Shown here in pieces: positions 8,894 through 15,858 of a stretch of 49,498 nucleotides of DNA. The translations under genes and the position numbers were made by a program. This DNA comes from Chryseobacterium flavum (GTDB taxonomy: Bacteria; Bacteroidota; Bacteroidia; Flavobacteriales; Weeksellaceae), in assembly GCF_003385595.1 (NCBI RefSeq), contig NZ_QNUE01000025.1, positions 1 through 49,498 on the forward strand. Direction: 5' to 3'. Under the pieces are notes generated by a model. It did no database searches and had not been told where the DNA came from. It saw only the letters and a list, made by a program, of their open reading frames with translations. Position 1 is the first letter of the stretch; every line of letters begins with the position of its first letter.

Positions 8894-9223
8894 TTATTTC
8901 AAATACTTCCAAAAACTCCACAATTTTCTTTTTTTGAGATATCCCAAATCCTTTTCCCTGGCATAGGCTTCTCTTTCAAATGATATTCTTTTGTAGGCCA
9001 TATAGCTGTCCTTTAACCGGAAAAACCAGTAATAGTATTCAATAACATAAAAAATATAAAAGAAAATGACCAGCATTTCCAGCTGCTGTCTTAAATGAAT
9101 CTTTTCGTGATTGATAAGTACTTTATTTTCCTTATCTTCGGGTTTCCTAATGAAGATAAAGGGAAAGAGAGCAATGCCGTTAATTTTTAGTCTTTTTAAT
9201 GGCTTTTGGCATACAATTATCAT
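8894..9223 (-). CDS. Small membrane protein with HExxH motif
   Basis: A protein of about 109 residues from ATG 9223; longer frames (to 9382) would overlap the divergent DUF5522 gene and are less likely. It has the zinc-peptidase motif H39-E40-K-I-H43 in INHEKIHLRQQ, then a hydrophobic segment at about 49-68, then SFEREAYAREKD with E83 and E85. This spacing resembles gluzincin peptidases of the M48/M56 kind, where the third ligand is a Glu in an E-x-x-A-D-like helix. The size would make it a minimal, membrane-embedded version. Peptidase activity is inferred only from the motif. Confidence 0.8.
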   Translation of the reverse strand: MIIVCQKPLKRLKINGIALFPFIFIRKPEDKENKVLINHEKIHLRQQLEMLVIFFYIFYVIEYYYWFFRLKDSYMAYKRISFEREAYAREKDLGYLKKRKLWSFWKYLK

Positions 9224-9262
9224 AATAACAAATATAAAAAGTTTTTGACTAACGTTTAACTT

Positions 9263-9445
9263 ATGGCCCATTTTGACATCAAAGAAGGTGAAGACTTTTA
9301 CTATAATGAACAGGGTTACAAGGTTTTTACAGAGAAATTCCATCTGAAAAGAGGTCATTGCTGTAAAAGCGGCTGCAGACACTGTCCTTACGGGTACGAT
9401 AAAAAGACAGATACATTCATTAAAAACGATAAAAAAAATAAATAA
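9263..9445 (+). CDS. DUF5522 family small protein
   Basis: Sixty residues. The C-terminal half holds GHCCKSGCRHCPYGYDKK, a four-cysteine cluster typical of the DUF5522 family and plausibly a metal site. Function is not established. It reads divergently from the HExxH protein (40 bases between starts) and ends one base before the next gene starts, suggesting co-transcription with the DUF4136 lipoprotein. Confidence 0.85.
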   Translation: MAHFDIKEGEDFYYNEQGYKVFTEKFHLKRGHCCKSGCRHCPYGYDKKTDTFIKNDKKNK

Positions 9446-9446
9446 A

Positions 9447-9974
9447 ATGAAAAAATATATTTTTATCTTGTTGGCATCTGCTACATTAGGTCTTACTTCA
9501 TGTAGTCCTTTTCAGGTACGTTCAGATTATGCTGAAACAGCCAATTTCAATTCTTATAAAACATACAAAATAAGAATTGATGATTTAAAGTTGAATGATA
9601 TTGATAAAGACAGGGTATTGAATGAGCTTTCAAGACAACTTCAGAGCAAAGGGCTTCAATCGGGAGAAAATCCTGATCTGATTGTGAATGTAAAAGCCAA
9701 CCACAAAAAAATAACGGATGTTACTTCCAGTTCACCTTATGGAATGTGGGGCTGGGGTGGTCCTTTCGGTTGGGGTGTCGGAATGAACAGAACTTGGACA
9801 AGCAACTATAATGAAGGGGCATTAATTGTTGACCTCATTGATTCCAAAACAAACAAACTGGTCTGGCAAGGAATCGGAAGTGGAATTTCTGTAGATTCTC
9901 CAAGATCAAAGCAGAAACAAATTCCTGAAATCATGGCTGAAATCATGAAAAACTATCCTCCACAAAGAAAATAA
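9447..9974 (+). CDS. DUF4136 lipoprotein
   Basis: A 175-residue lipoprotein with lipobox LTSC (C19). The body fits the DUF4136 family: an early FNSYKTY motif, then NPDLIVNVKA, and a late segment GALIVDLIDSKTNKLVWQG. A Gly/Trp-rich insert (YGMWGWGGPFGWGVG) sits in the middle, also usual for the family. Such proteins lie in the periplasm or outer membrane; function is unknown. It ends just before a strong terminator. Confidence 0.9.
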   Translation: MKKYIFILLASATLGLTSCSPFQVRSDYAETANFNSYKTYKIRIDDLKLNDIDKDRVLNELSRQLQSKGLQSGENPDLIVNVKANHKKITDVTSSSPYGMWGWGGPFGWGVGMNRTWTSNYNEGALIVDLIDSKTNKLVWQGIGSGISVDSPRSKQKQIPEIMAEIMKNYPPQRK

Positions 9975-9992
9975 AATAGTCTCTATTATATT

Positions 9993-10020
9993 GCCAGTAC
10001 AAAACGTACTGGCTTTTTTT
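9993..10020 (+). terminator. Intrinsic terminator after DUF4136 gene
   Basis: A perfect 8-bp stem (GCCAGTAC / GTACTGGC) with a 5-base loop is followed by seven T. It ends the DUF5522-DUF4136 unit. Confidence 0.9.
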
Positions 10021-10215
10021 ATGTCTTTTCAGTAGATTTTTTTTAAGAATATGCAGAATCAAGGTTAAGGAAAATATTAGAATTTTAAATATTTCACATG
10101 ATTATCAGCTTTTTAGATACTATTTCTTTAAACTGAATGCAGCACATTAAAAAATTAATAATAATGTAATTTTTTATTCAGAAAATTATAGTAATCTTGT
10201 TGAAAATTATGTAAT

Positions 10216-12006
10216 ATGAAAAAAATCTTTTTATTTTCTGTATTTGCAGGACTTGTGAATGTTTATGCTCAAGCGCCTGCCGGATACTATAACTCTGCCA
10301 ACGGACTGAGTGGTGCCCCGCTAAAAACAGCATTAAGCACAATTATCACCAACGGGCATCAGGATAAAGGTTACAGTGGGCTATGGACCGGTTATAAAAC
10401 AACCGATATCGATAAAAATTACGAAAACGACGGATCTATTCTGGATATCTATTCAGAAAAACCTGCAGGTATTGATCCCTATAATTATACTCCGGGAACC
10501 AACCAGTGTGGTACATATTCTACTGAAGGAAACTGCTATAACAGAGAGCATATTGTTCCACAAAGCTTATTCAACCAGAATTCACCAATGGTTTCTGACA
10601 TCCACTTTATCAGAGCCACAGATGGGAAAGTAAATGGAATGAGAAGTAATTATCCTTTTGGAAAAGTAGGGTCTGCTACATTTACTTCTAAAAACGGATC
10701 CAAGCTTGGAAGTTCTGCTTCTTCAGGATATTCGGGGACCGTTTTCGAGCCTATTGATGAGTTTAAAGGAGATGTAGCCCGTATGATTTTCTATTTCGTA
10801 ACCCGTTACGAAAGTAAACTCTCTTCCTTTTCTTCAGGAAATATGTTGGGAAGTTCTACTTTTCCGGGACTACAGGCATGGGAACTTGATGTTCTTTTAG
10901 CATGGCATAACCAGGATCCGGTTTCTCAGGCAGAAATCAACAGAAATAATGCTTCCTACACATTTCAGGGGAACAGAAACCCGTTTATTGATAACCCGAA
11001 CTATGTAGGTCTTATCTGGGGATCTCAGCAACCAAGTAATGATACTCAGGCTCCAACAGCTGCTACAGGGTTAAATATCAGTGGAACCACTTCAAGCAGT
11101 ATTTCTCTTACATGGAATGCTTCAACAGATAACGTAGGAGTTTCTTCTTATGCTGTTTACATGAACGGAAGCCTTAAAACAACAGTTTCTTCTACTTCTG
11201 CAACCATTACAGGATTAACTCCATCTACTACATACAGCTTCTATGTAGTGGCCAAAGATGCTGCCGGAAATTCTTCTTCAAACAGCTCTGCCATTTCTGG
11301 AACTACCAATGCAGGAACTACCAATCCAACTACGGATTGTGTGAATGAAAATTTTGAGAACATCCCAACCGGTACTTCCTCTTCGTATTCAACCAGAACA
11401 TGGAGCAATGGCGGCATTTCCTGGACAGCTACGGATGCCAGAACCGACCAGACAATCAACAACAAAGCAATTACAGTAAGAAACGGTTCTTTAACATCCG
11501 GAAGTTCTGCCAACGGTATCGGCTCTTTAACGGTAACTACACAGCTGAAATTCTCTGGCAGCAACGGAACTTTTACTGTAAAAGTAAACGGCACAACTGT
11601 AGGAACAATTCCTTACGGAGCAACTGCAGCTACAACAACGATCAGCAATATCAACATTTCAGGGAATGTAACGGTAAGCTTAGTTAATAATTCAACAACT
11701 AACAGAGTCGCTATTGATGATCTTAAATGGACATGCTACTCGGAATCTGCAGCCAGACAAATTTCTGATGCCACAGTTCAAAACATTAAAATATCCCCTA
11801 ATCCGGTTACAAATCAGGAGATCTATGTGAAAGGTAATGATCTTCAGAAGATCAAAAAAGCTGAGATTTATAATCTTCAGGGAAAATCTCTTCAGACAAT
11901 TAACCAGCCTTTTAAGAATGGGAATTCAATTAAGACCCAAAATCTTGGTCAGGGAATTTATATTCTAAAACTTGATAACAGCACAATGCAGTTCCTGGTA
12001 AAATAA
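10216..12006 (+). CDS. Secreted endonuclease I with FN3 and type IX sorting domains
   Basis: A 596-residue exported nuclease. Signal peptide to about residue 19 (VNVYAQA). The endonuclease I domain covers about 22-265, with N109-R110-E111-H112 in NREHIVPQSLF and the DIHFIRATDGKVNGMRSNYPFG region carrying D128, H130 and N140. A fibronectin type III domain follows at about 278-365, then a beta-rich module (375-505) and a C-terminal type IX (Por) sorting tail from about 525, with KISPNPVTNQ and ending KLDNSTMQFLVK. Family members cut DNA and RNA non-specifically outside the cell. It is a single gene bounded by terminators. Confidence 0.93.
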   Translation: MKKIFLFSVFAGLVNVYAQAPAGYYNSANGLSGAPLKTALSTIITNGHQDKGYSGLWTGYKTTDIDKNYENDGSILDIYSEKPAGIDPYNYTPGTNQCGTYSTEGNCYNREHIVPQSLFNQNSPMVSDIHFIRATDGKVNGMRSNYPFGKVGSATFTSKNGSKLGSSASSGYSGTVFEPIDEFKGDVARMIFYFVTRYESKLSSFSSGNMLGSSTFPGLQAWELDVLLAWHNQDPVSQAEINRNNASYTFQGNRNPFIDNPNYVGLIWGSQQPSNDTQAPTAATGLNISGTTSSSISLTWNASTDNVGVSSYAVYMNGSLKTTVSSTSATITGLTPSTTYSFYVVAKDAAGNSSSNSSAISGTTNAGTTNPTTDCVNENFENIPTGTSSSYSTRTWSNGGISWTATDARTDQTINNKAITVRNGSLTSGSSANGIGSLTVTTQLKFSGSNGTFTVKVNGTTVGTIPYGATAATTTISNINISGNVTVSLVNNSTTNRVAIDDLKWTCYSESAARQISDATVQNIKISPNPVTNQEIYVKGNDLQKIKKAEIYNLQGKSLQTINQPFKNGNSIKTQNLGQGIYILKLDNSTMQFLVK

Positions 12007-12022
12007 CCTAAGCATGCACAAT

Positions 12023-12057
12023 AAAAATGGCGGACCTCTTTAAGATCCGCCATTTTT
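12023..12057. terminator. Bidirectional terminator
   Basis: A 12-bp stem (AAAAATGGCGGA / TCCGCCATTTTT) with an 11-base loop lies between the convergent nuclease gene (plus) and lipoprotein gene (minus). A- and T-rich flanks allow termination in both directions. Confidence 0.9.
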
Positions 12058-12083
12058 AATTTATAAACAACCTTCAGTACAGT

Positions 12084-12803
12084 TCAGCCCAGGGAAATGC
12101 TGTCAAGATCAGGATATCCCGATCCTTTCAGAAGGTCTTTCCATTCTTTCGCTTTAAAAACAAAAAGGTGACAGAGGGATTCATCCGGTTTATGATCCAC
12201 CTTCGTTTCACAATAATAATAAATAAGATCTTTATCCTTCCAGATGGCTACTTCCTGTCTGAGCTTATTGGGAGTCTGAATAATCTCATTATCTTTTACT
12301 TCAGATTCAAAACTTTCATGTATGGTATTAAAAACAGGAGTATTAAGGTTTTCACTTAAACTCTCATACAATGCTTTTTGCTCCGGTTCAGTATAAATAT
12401 CAAGCTGATACATCCCAAGTTCATCTTCCTTTTCATGAGCAAGAGGACCTATTTCCTGATCTACTTTTCCATAATGCAGGAGAACTTTATTGGTGTTTTT
12501 ATAATGCTTCCCCGCTAAATTTATTCCGTTAAAATGTAATAATTTTTCTGAAGAAAAAGCCAGTCTTTCATTTCCAATCAGGGTAACCTCATCACTATGA
12601 ACAGTATCTTTTGCGGTTATTCCAGCTGCCTTTAAAATATCGTTGATATTCTGTCCCACAGTAAGTGAGGCAAGATTAAAAGGGCTGGTCTGGGTATCAT
12701 TACTGATCTCGACCTGAGATATATTACCATTCTTCTCCTGCTGATTACACGACGGCAATCCTATACAGATGATCGGTATTAGTAGATATTTTACATTCTT
12801 CAT
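12084..12803 (-). CDS. Hypothetical lipoprotein
   Basis: A 239-residue protein with an N-terminal leader and lipobox (LPSC, C19). The body is polar, with no recognised domain. A stretch near the C terminus (DLIYYYCETKVD, then SLCHLFVFKAKEWK) holds two further cysteines. It follows the type VI accessory island on the same strand, but a 100-base gap separates them, so membership of that operon is uncertain. Confidence 0.8.
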   Translation of the reverse strand: MKNVKYLLIPIICIGLPSCNQQEKNGNISQVEISNDTQTSPFNLASLTVGQNINDILKAAGITAKDTVHSDEVTLIGNERLAFSSEKLLHFNGINLAGKHYKNTNKVLLHYGKVDQEIGPLAHEKEDELGMYQLDIYTEPEQKALYESLSENLNTPVFNTIHESFESEVKDNEIIQTPNKLRQEVAIWKDKDLIYYYCETKVDHKPDESLCHLFVFKAKEWKDLLKGSGYPDLDSISLG

Positions 12804-12903
12804 ATTGCTGTGGTTTGGATCGTTAATTATATCATATGATTGAAATGTTGTCCTTTTAATATATTATAACGATATCATGAAGAGTTTTATTTGTTATATA
12901 TTG

Positions 12904-13281
12904 TTATTGATTTTTCTTTTCCTGAATTATTTTAGACCAATCTGTGAACATTTTGGTAATTGTATTGGCATTAATCAGGCTAAAAAAGAACATTCCAACC
13001 AAAACCGTAAGCCAGCAATAGGCCAGTTTTATGCCAGTTTTATCGGTAATAAAAAAAAGTATCAACATTGTAATTGCTCCTGCTATAAACGTGAAAAGCA
13101 AAGTATACATCAATACATGAATAATATACATATTGAATGAAAGTTTTCTGAATATCCAGCCTATCAGCGCAACGGGAATAAATAATAACAGAGGCAGAAA
13201 CATTGCACCGAATAGGGTAATTTCGGGATAATCTGCTATTCTATCTTCCAATCCGAAAAAAGTATTAAAACTGAACGCCAT
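12904..13281 (-). CDS. Small multi-pass membrane protein
   Basis: A 125-residue protein with three predicted membrane segments (about 22-43, 50-78 and 88-105) and a charged C-terminal tail. No family recognised. Its start overlaps the end of the lemA gene by 17 bases, so it is translated with it. It probably works with the LemA and GIDE-domain proteins at the membrane, which is inference from the gene order. Confidence 0.8.
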   Translation of the reverse strand: MAFSFNTFFGLEDRIADYPEITLFGAMFLPLLLFIPVALIGWIFRKLSFNMYIIHVLMYTLLFTFIAGAITMLILFFITDKTGIKLAYCWLTVLVGMFFFSLINANTITKMFTDWSKIIQEKKNQ

Positions 13282-13825
13282 GATATTGTTTTTCAGAATC
13301 CGTTATCTCCAGTAATGTTTTATCTTTATATCCAAGTATTTTTGCCAATATAACATTCGGAAATTCATGAATTCCGATATTATAAAGGTTTACACTGTCA
13401 TTAAAAAATTCTCTCCTGTCAGCAATCCTGTTCTCTAATTCAGAAATTCTCTTCTGCAATTCAACAAAATTATTATTAGATTTCAGCTCAGGATAATTTT
13501 CTGAAACGGCAAAAAATGAAGACAAAGCCTTTGAAGTTTCGTTGGCCAAAGTTGTTCTCTGATTTGCATCCGTACTGTTATTATAAAAAGTCCTGAGCTC
13601 TGTAAGGCGGGCAAGAACTTTTTCTTCATAATTCATAAAATGCTTGGCAACAGTTACTAAATTAGGAATTTCGTCTGCACGCTGTTTCAGCACTACATCA
13701 ATATTTCCGTAAGCTTTTTCAACATTAAATCTGAGCATGACTAATTTGTTATACAGATTGATCAGGAAACTGATTATGGCTACTCCAAGCAGGATAAGTA
13801 ATATGATAGCGACCGTCTGATTCAT
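13265..13825 (-). CDS. lemA: LemA family protein
   Basis: About 186 residues from ATG 13825. This start forms TAATG with the stop of the upstream gene, a one-base overlap that indicates translational coupling; a longer frame from 13912 would run into that gene. An N-terminal membrane helix (TVAIILLILLGVAIISFLI) is followed by the long helical LemA domain, with YNKLVMLRFNVEKAYGNIDV and the later NLYNIGIHEFPNVILAKILGY. LemA proteins sit in the membrane with an exposed helical bundle; their biochemical role is not settled. Confidence 0.93.
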   Translation of the reverse strand: MNQTVAIILLILLGVAIISFLINLYNKLVMLRFNVEKAYGNIDVVLKQRADEIPNLVTVAKHFMNYEEKVLARLTELRTFYNNSTDANQRTTLANETSKALSSFFAVSENYPELKSNNNFVELQKRISELENRIADRREFFNDSVNLYNIGIHEFPNVILAKILGYKDKTLLEITDSEKQYHGVQF

Positions 13826-14607
13826 TATTGTGTAAGTATATAAATAATTATTAAAAGGATGATGGAACAGGTAAACATAAAGGATCTCAGCAATGGCTGA
13901 TATTTGTTCCAAACTGTGATTCCTGATGATGAAGTAATTCCCAGAACTTTATAATATTCGTCTTTTCTGATAAAAGGAACTCCGTCTTTAGAATCAGCAT
14001 AGCCTACCAACAGCATTTTCTGACCATTTTTAAGCAAGGTTTCCTTATATCTTTTGCTGCCATCCTGATTGATATTGGTTTCCCCCAATAGCACCAGCTC
14101 AATTCCCTCCGGTTCCACTTCTATAATTCCGGTATCATCTTTTATTTCAAAAAAATTACATCGTGTCTCCCTGTGAATTGTACGGTAAGTTTCTTTACCG
14201 TCTGAATCTCTGTCTATATTTTCAATGGTATAATAATAACCGATACAAGCTTCGTTTGCAACCGGTGAGAATAAAGGATTTTTCATAATTAGTTCTCCTT
14301 CAACCTCTGCCAATCCTTTAGCTACTGAATAAATTTTTGAAGTTGGAAGTGAAGCCTGTAATCTTAAGAAACGTTTTGCAGAATTCGGCTTCAGCAAAGA
14401 AAGAAAAATGAAAACAAAAATAAACAAAGGAATTAGGATCAATATCCGCTGCATATACTTATCATAATTTGTATAAAAATCAGAAATATAGGTATGCATT
14501 GGCATTTTTTCTTTGAAAATCAACCACAGTATGAAATAAAGAAAACAGACCAGTACTGTTCCCCCAATCAGGTAACTGATGTATGATTTTTTCCTGTTAT
14601 CCTCCAT
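13825..14607 (-). CDS. GIDE-domain membrane protein
   Basis: A 260-residue protein with two N-terminal membrane segments (about 11-30 and 52-70) and one at the C terminus (about 240-258). The central part (about 90-220) matches the GIDE domain found in the mitochondrial ligase MUL1 and in bacteria, with GLAEVEGELIMKNPLFSP and the Y-Y-T-I-E stretch visible. No RING domain is present. Bacterial GIDE genes are often next to lemA, as here with a one-base overlap. The role is unknown; membrane remodelling or stress response has been suggested for such pairs. Confidence 0.85.
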   Translation of the reverse strand: MEDNRKKSYISYLIGGTVLVCFLYFILWLIFKEKMPMHTYISDFYTNYDKYMQRILILIPLFIFVFIFLSLLKPNSAKRFLRLQASLPTSKIYSVAKGLAEVEGELIMKNPLFSPVANEACIGYYYTIENIDRDSDGKETYRTIHRETRCNFFEIKDDTGIIEVEPEGIELVLLGETNINQDGSKRYKETLLKNGQKMLLVGYADSKDGVPFIRKDEYYKVLGITSSSGITVWNKYQPLLRSFMFTCSIILLIIIYILTQ

Positions 14608-14621
14608 GTTACTGTCCGAAA

Positions 14622-15401
14622 TTATCTGATAATCCTGTAGCTTTCATTCTTTTTATGAATTAAGACAGGAAATAGAAATTCTTCATTTGTTTGTTTGTTG
14701 TAGTATCGGATTATCGGATTTCCTCCTGTTCTGACTATCGTATAAACTTTGTTATCTGCAAAAAACATCAGTTCTGTAGAAGCAGGAAATTCTTCCAATA
14801 TATACTTTCCGCCATCAAGCTCTTCAAACAATGTAGATAATTCAACCTTATTATCTACATCGCCAAGGTATAAGGATGTATCAATTTCTCCGAATTTATC
14901 TTTCATTTCATGATAAATACCATCTATATTTTTCTCCTTAAACATCTCGTAAATCAACTTAAAATAACTTACAATTTCATTTTTATTTACAGATTCAGGG
15001 TCAAGTGATTCAGAAATCTGCCAGCCTGGAATTTTATAATTTATTTCTGCTTTAAATTCATTAATCACATTTTTAACAGGTACATCACTTTGTGAAAAAT
15101 CCTGTTCATATCTAAAGACCTCATTTATATTGTCATATTGCCCTGTAGAGGAGTCATAGCTGAATATTTTTATCTTGAAAAATCCATCAGATCTTAAAGA
15201 CGTTTCTCCTTTTAATGGTAATATGTTTAATTTAATATTTTGTATTCCCGATTCCAGGATAAAATGGTTAATCGGAGTATGTGATGATATTCCCCCTCCT
15301 ACGTGATGGGTAAAAGCAGGTAAATCATTGATAAAAATATCAAAGTTACATACCGATGAATTAAAATCTACAATATAATAAGGTTCTGTAAATCTGGTCA
15401 T
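14622..15401 (-). CDS. Hypothetical protein in the type VI island
   Basis: About 259 residues from ATG 15401 (MTRFTEPYYIVDFNSSVCNF); a longer frame from 15443 adds 14 residues with no support. No signal peptide, no membrane segment and no family recognised. It lies 14 bases before the GIDE gene and downstream of the 884-residue OmpA-domain protein. Position after a possible effector makes it an immunity or accessory candidate; this is inference only. Confidence 0.75.
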   Translation of the reverse strand: MTRFTEPYYIVDFNSSVCNFDIFINDLPAFTHHVGGGISSHTPINHFILESGIQNIKLNILPLKGETSLRSDGFFKIKIFSYDSSTGQYDNINEVFRYEQDFSQSDVPVKNVINEFKAEINYKIPGWQISESLDPESVNKNEIVSYFKLIYEMFKEKNIDGIYHEMKDKFGEIDTSLYLGDVDNKVELSTLFEELDGGKYILEEFPASTELMFFADNKVYTIVRTGGNPIIRYYNKQTNEEFLFPVLIHKKNESYRIIR

Positions 15402-15494
15402 TTTGAATAAGTTTATTACTAAAATAATTAAGTGAGCTCCCAAAGCTTCTCCGTTACTTTCTGTGGAGATCTGAAAAATAAGGAGACCAAGCTT

Positions 15495-15848
15495 TTATTT
15501 AAGCTTCACATATTTATTTTCTACTCCTTCATACGTAATCGTTAATGTATCATTCTTCACACTGTAACTTCCTTCAGCCTTTTCTTTGGTTTCATTTTCC
15601 ACAGTGATTATTTTATCATCTTGAATTTCATAGGTAGATTCTATGGTATTCTGCATTTTACCTTCTCCCAGATACTGAATGAATTTTCCATCTTTTGTAA
15701 ATTCCAGAATAATTTTTTCAACAGAACCTCCTGTTTCTGAATCTTTTAATGATCCGTTCCATTTCCCAATAAGTTTCGGATCTTCCTGTTTTTGTGAATT
15801 GCAGCTCATTGCTAAAAAACAACCTAAAATAACTAATATTTGTTTCAT
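15495..15848 (-). CDS. Small lipocalin-like lipoprotein
   Basis: About 117 residues from ATG 15848, giving MKQILVILGCFLAMSC with lipobox cysteine C16. A longer frame from 15869 starts inside the stop region of the upstream gene. The body repeats short beta strands with GKWNGSLKD and the closing DTLTITYEG, as in lipocalin-like small lipoproteins. It follows the 884-residue protein by 10 bases, so it is co-transcribed and could protect against or help that protein. Confidence 0.8.
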   Translation of the reverse strand: MKQILVILGCFLAMSCNSQKQEDPKLIGKWNGSLKDSETGGSVEKIILEFTKDGKFIQYLGEGKMQNTIESTYEIQDDKIITVENETKEKAEGSYSVKNDTLTITYEGVENKYVKLK

Positions 15849-15858
15849 CTTAATTTTA

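Noticed and set aside
12877..13140. 87-codon plus-strand frame over the small membrane protein gene
   Set aside because: Antisense to a gene with clear membrane segments and an overlap-coupled start; no support of its own.
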